Below are positions 6,703 to 11,923 of a DNA stretch of 11,923 nt, one piece after another. The stretch is from positions 1-11,923 of the forward strand of contig JAPSJG010000065.1 of assembly GCA_031178305.1 (NCBI GenBank). The letters are read 5' to 3'. Below the pieces are notes generated by a model. It saw only the letters and a program-made list of their open reading frames with translations. It was not told where the DNA came from and did no database searches. A program made the position numbers and the translations under genes. The stretch is from Sinorhizobium sp. GTDB taxonomy: Bacteria; Pseudomonadota; Alphaproteobacteria; Rhizobiales; Rhizobiaceae. How positions within the stretch are numbered: position 1 is the stretch's first letter; every line of letters begins with the position of its first letter.

Positions 6703-6708
6703 ATATAG
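6703..6708 (-). promoter_or_regulatory. Candidate -10 element for the META-MliC gene
   Basis: On the minus strand TTCTATATCC contains CTATAT, the -10 form common in Sinorhizobium housekeeping promoters, about 60 bp upstream of the ATG. No good -35 hexamer sits 16-18 bp further upstream, so support is limited. Confidence 0.3.
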
Positions 6709-6733
6709 AAGCCGCGCCGCTTCCGCCCTTGTT

Positions 6734-6865
6734 GCCGAAGGATTTCGGCTGTAGAGCCTACTGCATGTCTCCTTGGGTCGACCTCGATCTAAGGACAAAG
6801 ACATGCAGCGATTGAAAGGGCTACAGCGAACCTTTGCGCGTCTGATAAGACGCGCGGCGCTGTAG
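6734..6865. repeat. Structured multi-hairpin intergenic element upstream of dxr
   Basis: Three inverted repeats follow one another. First, GCCGAA/TTCGGC (6734-6749). Second, perfect 10-bp arms CTGCATGTCT (6761-6770) and AGACATGCAG (6799-6808), with inner CCTT/AAGG pairing. Third, a two-tier hairpin with outer CTACAGCG (6821-6828) and CGCTGTAG (6858-6865) and inner GCGCGTCT (6836-6843) and AGACGCGC (6848-6855) closed by GATA. I recall near-identical sequence, including the GCGCGTCTGATAAGACGCGC core, recurring between genes in rhizobial genomes, so it is probably an interspersed element rather than a dxr-specific leader. It contains no reading frame of interest. Confidence 0.75.
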
Positions 6866-6899
6866 TAGCATACAAACGAGAAGAATACGGGATTTGGCA

Positions 6900-8069
6900 A
6901 TGGCATCCGGTGACAAGCGCCGCCTCGCTGTACTGGGCTCCACCGGATCTATCGGCACCAATACGCTCGACGTCGTCGAGCGGCTCGGTGGCCGCGACCG
7001 GTTCGAAATCGCAGCGCTGACCGGAAACGGCAACATACCCTTGCTTGCCGAACAGGCGCGGCAGGTGGGCGCGGAGCTCGCCGTCACCGCCGACGAACAT
7101 CGCTATGGCGAGCTCAAGGAAGCGCTTGCGGGAAGCGGAATCGAAGTCGCCGCCGGACGCAGCGGGCTGATCGAGGCGGCCGAGTGCGATGCCGGCTGGG
7201 TGATGGCGGCGATCGTCGGCAATGCGGGGCTCGCCCCAACGCTCGCGGCCGCCCGACGCGGCGCCGACATCGCGCTTGCCAACAAGGAATGCCTCGTCTC
7301 CGCCGGCAGTCTTTTTCTCGAAGCGGTGAGGAACGGCGGCGGCCGCCTGCTGCCCGTCGACAGCGAGCACAATGCGATCTTCCAGGTCCTGGAGAATGAC
7401 CAGCGCCACGCGGTCGAACGCATCGTGCTCACGGCCTCCGGCGGCCCGTTCCGCACGAAATCACTGGAAGAGATGCGGCATGTCACAGCCGAAATCGCCC
7501 GCGCCCATCCCAACTGGTCGATGGGGCTGAAGATCTCCATCGACAGCGCCTCGATGTTCAACAAGGCGCTGGAGATGATCGAGGCGCGCCACCTCTTCGG
7601 CCTTCGCCCGGACCAGATCGAGGTGATCGTCCATCCCCAATCGGTAATCCATTCGATGGTCGGCTACACCGACGGATCGGTGCTTGCGCAGCTCGGCTGC
7701 CCCGACATGCGAACAGCGATCGGCTATGCGCTTTCCTATCCGAAGCGCTGCGATCTTCCGGTGGAGCGGCTGGATTTCGCCAAGCTGGCGCGGCTCGACT
7801 TCGAGGCGCCGGACGAGACCCGCTTCCCGGCTCTGCGCCTGGCACGGCGGGCAATGGAGGCGGGAGGCGTCCAGGGCGCGGTGCTGAACGGCTCGAAGGA
7901 GACCGCGCTCGCGGCCTTCATCAAGGGGCGGATCGGCTTTCTCGCGATGGCCGAGATCGTCGAAAAGGTGATGGATCAGCTCGCCGATCTGCCTGCTGCC
8001 ATCACCATGGAAGATGTCTTCGCGGCGGATGAAAAAGCCCGGCAGACGGCCGCCGGGTTGATTAAGTAG
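6900..8069 (+). CDS. dxr: 1-deoxy-D-xylulose 5-phosphate reductoisomerase
   Basis: DXR is the cytoplasmic enzyme that rearranges and reduces 1-deoxy-D-xylulose 5-phosphate to 2-C-methyl-D-erythritol 4-phosphate with NADPH, the committed step of the MEP isoprenoid pathway and the target of fosmidomycin. With the ATG at 6900 (MASGDKRRLAVLGSTGSIG) the protein has 389 residues, close to the 398 of E. coli. Visible motifs are the NADPH loop GSTGSIGTNTLDVV (13-26), NKECLVSAG (128-136), the metal site D154-S155-E156 in LLPVDSEHN, the TASGGPFR loop (178-185), H203 in AHPNWSMG, and S216, N221, K222 and E225 in the SIDSASMFNKALEMIE block. All catalytic residues are intact, so this is a classical DXR rather than the DXR-like enzyme (DRL) of Brucella. 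A TTG at 6894 is an alternative start; ACGGGA seven bases before the ATG favours 6900. It converges on hemA across a RIME element. Confidence 0.97.
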   Translation: MASGDKRRLAVLGSTGSIGTNTLDVVERLGGRDRFEIAALTGNGNIPLLAEQARQVGAELAVTADEHRYGELKEALAGSGIEVAAGRSGLIEAAECDAGWVMAAIVGNAGLAPTLAAARRGADIALANKECLVSAGSLFLEAVRNGGGRLLPVDSEHNAIFQVLENDQRHAVERIVLTASGGPFRTKSLEEMRHVTAEIARAHPNWSMGLKISIDSASMFNKALEMIEARHLFGLRPDQIEVIVHPQSVIHSMVGYTDGSVLAQLGCPDMRTAIGYALSYPKRCDLPVERLDFAKLARLDFEAPDETRFPALRLARRAMEAGGVQGAVLNGSKETALAAFIKGRIGFLAMAEIVEKVMDQLADLPAAITMEDVFAADEKARQTAAGLIK

Positions 8070-8090
8070 CACCTGCTTTCGGCTCGATCT

Positions 8091-8206
8091 GCCCCTTCAT
8101 CCGCCCTGCCGGGCACCTTCTCCCCGCGGGCGGGGCGAAGGAGACTCGCGGCGCACTCCCAATAGCCCTTTCCCCGCGAGCGGGGAAAGGGCTGGGTGAG
8201 GGGCAT
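8091..8206 (+). repeat. RIME-type palindromic intergenic repeat, copy 2 (intact)
   Basis: This element fills most of the gap between the convergent dxr and hemA genes. It carries two hairpins: CCTTCTCCCCGC/GCGGGGCGAAGG (about 8117-8142, one mismatch) and a perfect 14-bp stem, AGCCCTTTCCCCGC (8164-8177) with GCGGGGAAAGGGCT (8180-8193), around a 2-nt loop. The end blocks GCCCTGCCGGGCACC and GTGAGGGGCAT are shared, inverted, with copy 1 at 2451-2559. The long stem followed by ATATTTT could also help terminate dxr, since no other terminator is seen here. Confidence 0.85.
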
Positions 8207-8245
8207 ATTTTCTCCCCTAGACCAGGATATTCTGTTCGTGGAGAC

Positions 8246-9460
8246 TTACGCCACAGCCCTTGCCAGTGCACAGCGCGACCAGAGCGAATGCAGCGCGCCG
8301 ACCAGATGGTCGATATCGGCGTCTGAGTGCAGCGGCGTCGGCGTAATGCGCAGGCGCTCGGTTTTCTTCGGCACCGTCGGATAATTGATCGGCTGCACAT
8401 AGACGCCGAAATTGTCGAGCAGCAGGTCCGAGATCCATTTGCACTTGGCGGCGTCGCCAACGATGACCGGCACGATATGGCTCGGATTCACCATGTGCGG
8501 AATGCCGCGCTGGTCGAGCAGCGATCGCAGCCGGCGGACACGCTCCTGATGGGCGAAGCGCTCGATCTGACTTGTCTTCAGATGCCGAATCGACGCGAGC
8601 GCTCCGGCGGCGAGCGCCGGCGGCAGTGCGGTGGTGAAGATGAAGCCGGAGGCGAAGGAGCGGATGAAATCGCAGAGCGCTGCCGATCCGGTGATGTAGC
8701 CGCCCATGACGCCGAAGGCCTTCCCGAGCGTGCCCTCGATCACCGTCAGCCGGTGCATGAGGCCCTCGCGCTCGGCAATGCCGCCGCCGCGCGCGCCGTA
8801 CATGCCGACCGCATGCACCTCGTCGAGATAGGTCATCGCCCCGTATTTATCTGCGAGATCGCAGATTTCCTTGATCGGGGCGATATCGCCGTCCATCGAA
8901 TAGACCGATTCAAACGCGATGATTTTTGGCGCACGCGGGTCGGCCGCCGCAAGTTTCGCTTCCAGATCGGGGATCGAATTGTGCTTGAAGATGACGCGCT
9001 CGCATTTCGAATGGCGGATGCCCTCGATCATCGAAGCGTGATTCCCGGCATCCGAGAAGCAGATGATACCGGGAATCCTGGAACAGAGCGTTCCAAGCGC
9101 GGCCCAGTTCGACACGTATCCGGAGGTGAAGAGCAGCGCGGCTTCCTTGCCGTGCAGATCGGCAAGCTCGCGCTCGAGCAGGACGTGATAGTGGTTGGTG
9201 CCGGAAATATTGCGGGTGCCCCCAGCGCCGGCGCCGCATTCGTCGATCGCCTGCTTCATCGCATCGGTGACGATCGGAGATTGACCCATGCCGAGATAAT
9301 CGTTCGAGCACCAGACGGTCACTTCCTGGGTGCCGTCGGCCGTGTAGCGCGTCGCCCGCGGGAAGTCGCCGCGGTGGCGGGCGAGATCGGCGAAGACGCG
9401 GTAGCGGCCTTCCTGATGCAGCCCGTCCAACTCGCCTTTGAAGAAACTCTCGAAATCCAT
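8246..9460 (-). CDS. hemA: 5-aminolevulinate synthase
   Basis: This PLP-dependent enzyme condenses glycine and succinyl-CoA to 5-aminolevulinate, the first haem precursor in alphaproteobacteria (Shemin pathway). Three ATGs in a row (9466, 9463, 9460) follow a GGAG site; the last gives the usual MDFESFF start with six-base spacing and a 404-residue protein, full length for rhizobial HemA. Visible features are CSNDYLGMG (51-59), GAGAGGTRNISGT (76-88), H141 in SDAGNHASMIEG stacking on PLP, D213 and H216 in LDEVHAVG, the Schiff-base lysine K247 in EGTLGKAFGVMGG, and TTALPPALAAGA near 279-290. The sequence is nearly that of S. meliloti HemA. The gene is monocistronic, separated from coxM by a terminator, with its own promoter region of about 200 bp that contains an FNR/FixK-like box. 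Rhizobial hemA supplies haem for symbiotic and respiratory cytochromes. Confidence 0.98.
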   Translation of the reverse strand: MDFESFFKGELDGLHQEGRYRVFADLARHRGDFPRATRYTADGTQEVTVWCSNDYLGMGQSPIVTDAMKQAIDECGAGAGGTRNISGTNHYHVLLERELADLHGKEAALLFTSGYVSNWAALGTLCSRIPGIICFSDAGNHASMIEGIRHSKCERVIFKHNSIPDLEAKLAAADPRAPKIIAFESVYSMDGDIAPIKEICDLADKYGAMTYLDEVHAVGMYGARGGGIAEREGLMHRLTVIEGTLGKAFGVMGGYITGSAALCDFIRSFASGFIFTTALPPALAAGALASIRHLKTSQIERFAHQERVRRLRSLLDQRGIPHMVNPSHIVPVIVGDAAKCKWISDLLLDNFGVYVQPINYPTVPKKTERLRITPTPLHSDADIDHLVGALHSLWSRCALARAVA

Positions 9461-9523
9461 CATCATCTCCAGTGCCTTGCCCGCATTTGTTCCTTCAAAG
9501 CGGCCAGAGGGTCAACCCCGGAA

Positions 9524-9551
9524 AGGCCCCGCCGCCTGCGGCAAAAGGCCT
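9524..9551 (-). promoter_or_regulatory. Two-tier hairpin in the hemA leader
   Basis: Outer arms AGGCC (9524-9528) and GGCCT (9547-9551) enclose inner arms GCCGC (9531-9535) and GCGGC (9538-9542) with a 2-nt loop. It lies 64-91 bp upstream of the hemA start and would be in the leader RNA if transcription starts near 9555-9570. A regulatory role is a guess. Confidence 0.35.
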
Positions 9552-9602
9552 CTTACTTTCGAACTATTCCAAAACAGCTAAAGCAACTCAATTCCCTCAA
9601 CT

Positions 9603-9616
9603 TTGATCGAAGTCAA
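9603..9616 (-). promoter_or_regulatory. FNR/FixK-like anaerobox upstream of hemA
   Basis: Read on the minus strand the site is TTGACTTCGATCAA, which fits the FNR/FixK half-site pattern TTGA-N6-TCAA and differs from TTGAT-N4-ATCAA at one inner position. Its centre is about 150 bp upstream of the hemA ATG. A -10-like TAGCTG lies at 9580-9575, so activation from near -41.5 is geometrically possible. Oxygen-responsive FixK-type control of hemA is established in Bradyrhizobium; here it is inferred from sequence. Confidence 0.5.
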
Positions 9617-9626
9617 GCAATTACGA

Positions 9627-9652
9627 AAAAGGACGGCTGTTGCCGCCCTTTT
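9627..9652 (-). terminator. Rho-independent terminator after coxM
   Basis: AAAAGGACGGC (9627-9637) pairs with GCCGCCCTTTT (9642-9652) around a TGTT loop, with one A-C mismatch. On the minus strand the stem runs into a T5 tract (complement of A 9626-9630), 20 bp past the coxM stop. The symmetric A and T ends also let it work on the plus strand. It separates the cox operon from hemA. Confidence 0.85.
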
Positions 9653-9671
9653 CCAATACCTAAGTAGCCCG

Positions 9672-10469
9672 TCAAGCCGCCGCCACGGCGCGTTTCGCCA
9701 ATACTTTGACGAGGTTGGCGCGGTAAGCCGCACTTGCGTGCAGATCAAAAAGCAAGTCCGAGGAATCCACCACCACATTCGAAACCGCATCCGGCGACCA
9801 ATTGGCGGCAAGCGCGGCCTCGAGGGCCTGATGGCGGAAGACCCCGTTGGAACCCGCTCCCGTCACGGCAAGGCGCACCTCGCCATTGTCGCGGCGAACG
9901 ACGAAGACGCCGGTCATGGCATAGCGCGAGGCCGGATTCCGGAACTTCTGATAAGATGCTCTCGCGGGCGCCTCGAACCGCACGGCGGTGATGATCTCCC
10001 CCTCCTCCAGAGCCGTCTCGAACAACCCCATGAAGAAGTCGTCCGCCTGGATCTCGCGCCTGTCGGTGACGATCTTCGCGTCGAGCGCCAGCATCGCTGC
10101 AGGATAATCGGCAGCCGGATCATTGTTGGCAATCGAGCCGCCTATCGTGCCCATATGGCGCACATGCGGATCGCCGATTTGGCTGGCGAGCTCGCAAAGC
10201 GCCCGACAGACGGCCCGGATTGCCGCCGCGGCGGCGACCTCTTCGTGGGTCGTGGCCGCACCGATCCTGACCGAACGGCCGTCGACCGCAATCCCCTTCA
10301 TCTCGGCTATATGGCGGAGGTCGACGAGGTCACTGGGCGCAGCAAGCCGCTGCTTCATCGTGGGAATGAGCGTCATGCCGCCGGCAAGATACTTGCCTTC
10401 GGCTGCATCGCTCATCATCTCAGCCGCCTCCTGTACCGAGGAGGCCCGGTGATAGTTCGTCTGATACAT
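9672..10469 (-). CDS. coxM: Molybdenum hydroxylase FAD-binding medium subunit (CoxM-like)
   Basis: This is the medium subunit of a xanthine oxidase-family molybdenum hydroxylase; it takes electrons from the small 2Fe-2S subunit onto FAD. The ATG at 10469 (MYQTNYHRAS, 265 residues) follows GGGAGGA at good spacing; longer versions run back into coxL. Both FAD-binding motifs are clear: LAGGMTLIP (28-36) and TIGGSIANNDPAAD (108-121), corresponding to the AGGHS and TIGG motifs of the Oligotropha CoxM. Length is slightly below the 280-290 residues usual for the family. The start is only 14 bp after the coxL stop, so the two are co-transcribed in the order L then M. That order, with coxS expected upstream of L and outside the window, is typical of form II clusters. 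The physiological substrate is unknown. Confidence 0.93.
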   Translation of the reverse strand: MYQTNYHRASSVQEAAEMMSDAAEGKYLAGGMTLIPTMKQRLAAPSDLVDLRHIAEMKGIAVDGRSVRIGAATTHEEVAAAAAIRAVCRALCELASQIGDPHVRHMGTIGGSIANNDPAADYPAAMLALDAKIVTDRREIQADDFFMGLFETALEEGEIITAVRFEAPARASYQKFRNPASRYAMTGVFVVRRDNGEVRLAVTGAGSNGVFRHQALEAALAANWSPDAVSNVVVDSSDLLFDLHASAAYRANLVKVLAKRAVAAA

Positions 10470-10483
10470 GACACGTCCTCCCG

Positions 10484-11923
10484 TCAAATGGCGGCGTTCG
10501 CCGCGGCCCAGACCTTTTGCGGCGTCGCAGGCATGGTGAGCGTATTGTTTCCGATCGCATCGGTGATCGCGTTTATCAGCGCCGGCGGCGAGCCGATCGC
10601 TCCGGCCTCGCCGCATCCTTTAATGCCGAGGGGATTGTTCGGGCAGGGCGTGTTCGACGTCGAGACCTTGAAGGACGGCAAGTCATCGGCCCGCGGCATG
10701 GCGTAATCCATGTAGCTCGCCGTCAATAGCTGTCCGCTGTCATCATAGTGCACGCCCTCGAGCAGTGCCTGGCCGATGCCCTGCGCAAGCCCGCCATGCA
10801 CCTGCCCCTCGACGATCATCGGATTGATGATATTGCCGAAATCGTCCGCCGCGACGAACTGCACGATCTTCGTCTGGCCGGTTTCCGGATCGACCTCCAC
10901 TTCGCAGATATAGCACCCGGCCGGGAAGGTGAAATTGGCGGGGTCATAGAAAGCCCCCTCTTTCAGCCCCGGCTCCATGCCAGCCGGCAGATTGTGGGCC
11001 GTATAGGCGGCAAGCGCCACCTGCGACCACGCGACCGACCTGTCCGTGCCCGCGACCTTCAACGCACCGTCCTCGACGACGATGTCATTCTCGTCGGCCT
11101 CCATCAGGTGCGCCGCGATCTTTTTCGCCTTGGCCTCGACCTTGTCGAGCGCCTTGACGATTGCCGACATTCCGACCGCCCCCGAGCGCGAGCCATAGGT
11201 GCCCATGCCCATCTGCACCTTGTCGGTATCGCCGTGCACGATGTTGACGCTGTCGATCGGCACGCCGAGCCGGTCGGCGACGAGCTGGGCAAAGGTCGTC
11301 TCGTGTCCCTGGCCGTGGCTGTGCGAGCCGGTCATCACCTCGATCGTGCCGACCGCATTGACCCGGACCTCGGCCGATTCCCAAAGCCCCACCCCGGCGC
11401 CGAGCGAACCGACCGCCGCCGAAGGCGCAAGCCCGCAGGCTTCGATATAGCAGCTCATGCCGATTCCGCGTCTCATGCCCCGCTGCTCGGCCTCGGCCTT
11501 GCGTAGAGCAAAGCCGTCCCAGTCGGCGGCCGCCATCGCCGCATTGAGCGAGGCTTCATAGTCGCCAGCGTCGTAATTCATGATGACGGGCGTCTGGTGC
11601 GGGAAGGAGCGGATGAAGTTGATGTGCCGGAGCTCGGCCGGTGAAATGCCGAGCTCGCGCGCCGCCGTCTCCATCGTCCGCTCCAGCAAGTAGGTCGCCT
11701 CCGGCCGCCCGGCGCCGCGATAGGCGTCGACGGGCGCCGTGTTGGTATAGACGGTGCGGACATTGGCGTGGATCGCCGGAATATCGTACTGACCGGAAAG
11801 CAGCGTCGCATAGAGATAGGTGGGCACCACCGACGAGAAAAGCGACATGTAGGCGCCGAGATTGGCGATGGTGTCGACCTTGAGTGCGGTGATCCGGTTA
11901 TTGCCGTCGAAGGCCATCTTGAC
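10484..11923 (-). CDS. coxL: Molybdenum hydroxylase large subunit, form II CoxL type (N-terminus beyond right edge)
   Basis: This is the catalytic large subunit binding the molybdopterin cytosine dinucleotide cofactor. The frame is open to the right edge; about 479 C-terminal residues of an expected 770-800 are present, so the ATG at 11917 is not the true start. The active-site loop reads AYRGAGR (11705-11725), the form II signature, and not the AYRCSFR loop whose cysteine binds copper in form I CO dehydrogenase. Other cofactor motifs are GSHSHGQGHETTFAQLVADR, GTYGSRSGAVGMSA and, near the C terminus, KGCGEAGAIGSPPALINAI, which carries the catalytic glutamate. The gene is followed closely by coxM. 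Form II enzymes have uncertain substrates, and CO oxidation by them is disputed, so the product may be another aldehyde or heterocycle hydroxylase. Family assignment is firm; the cox name is by homology only. Confidence 0.93.
   Translation of the reverse strand, partial: VKMAFDGNNRITALKVDTIANLGAYMSLFSSVVPTYLYATLLSGQYDIPAIHANVRTVYTNTAPVDAYRGAGRPEATYLLERTMETAARELGISPAELRHINFIRSFPHQTPVIMNYDAGDYEASLNAAMAAADWDGFALRKAEAEQRGMRRGIGMSCYIEACGLAPSAAVGSLGAGVGLWESAEVRVNAVGTIEVMTGSHSHGQGHETTFAQLVADRLGVPIDSVNIVHGDTDKVQMGMGTYGSRSGAVGMSAIVKALDKVEAKAKKIAAHLMEADENDIVVEDGALKVAGTDRSVAWSQVALAAYTAHNLPAGMEPGLKEGAFYDPANFTFPAGCYICEVEVDPETGQTKIVQFVAADDFGNIINPMIVEGQVHGGLAQGIGQALLEGVHYDDSGQLLTASYMDYAMPRADDLPSFKVSTSNTPCPNNPLGIKGCGEAGAIGSPPALINAITDAIGNNTLTMPATPQKVWAAANAAI

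Noticed and set aside
5782..6708. Plus-strand open frame of 308 codons opposite the META-MliC gene
   Set aside because: The minus strand encodes a signal peptide plus two recognised domains with an ideal ribosome site; the plus frame starts inside the DUF6494 gene and has no features.
8327..9667. Long plus-strand open frame of 446 codons opposite hemA
   Set aside because: It is antisense to an unmistakable hemA and runs through its promoter region; no domain motifs were recognised.

Overview
The window looks like chromosomal DNA of a rhizobial alphaproteobacterium, most likely Sinorhizobium (Ensifer). Three things point there. The HemA protein reads almost exactly like the Sinorhizobium meliloti 5-aminolevulinate synthase as I remember it. 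Two copies of a RIME-type palindromic intergenic repeat are present. The gene set, with metH, dxr, hemA and a cox-type cluster close together, is one I associate with Sinorhizobium chromosomes. Base composition is high in GC with strong third-position bias, which produces many long but meaningless antisense reading frames. This is ordinary housekeeping chromosome: no transposase, integrase, phage gene or CRISPR array is visible.

Layout, left to right. (1) 1-2273, minus: the N-terminal 757 codons of metH, cut by the left edge, with a perfect 20-bp palindrome at 2311-2330 in its promoter region. (2) 2274-2581: a gene-free gap holding that palindrome, a minus-strand terminator (2367-2394) and a RIME copy (2451-2559). 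(3) 2582-5203, minus: a three-gene operon read as ROK fructokinase, then a UPF0303 protein, then an AGE/mannose isomerase-family protein. (4) 5389-5465, plus: tRNA-Arg(CCU), followed by a 63-residue DUF6494-type protein (5616-5807). (5) 5917-6642, minus: an exported protein with a META domain and a lysozyme-inhibitor-like (MliC) domain. (6) 6734-6865: a run of hairpins forming a candidate interspersed element. (7) 6900-8069, plus: dxr. (8) 8091-8206: a second RIME copy, inverted relative to the first. (9) 8246-9460, minus: hemA, with an FNR/FixK-like box upstream at 9603-9616. (10) 9672-11923, minus: coxM and a right-truncated coxL of the form II (AYRGAGR) type, ending in a terminator at 9627-9652.

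How the genes work together. metH closes the methionine cycle. hemA makes the first haem precursor by the Shemin (C4) route, and dxr makes the committed MEP isoprenoid intermediate. The three-gene operon could convert mannose to fructose and then to fructose 6-phosphate. The cox genes encode two subunits of a molybdenum hydroxylase that lacks the Cu-ligand cysteine of true aerobic CO dehydrogenase, so its substrate is open.

I did not find a clearly new multi-gene system. The best leads are the isomerase/UPF0303/kinase operon, the META-MliC fusion with an altered inhibitory-loop residue, the structured repeat ahead of dxr with a possible degenerate echo near 5876, and the regulatory palindromes at metH and hemA.
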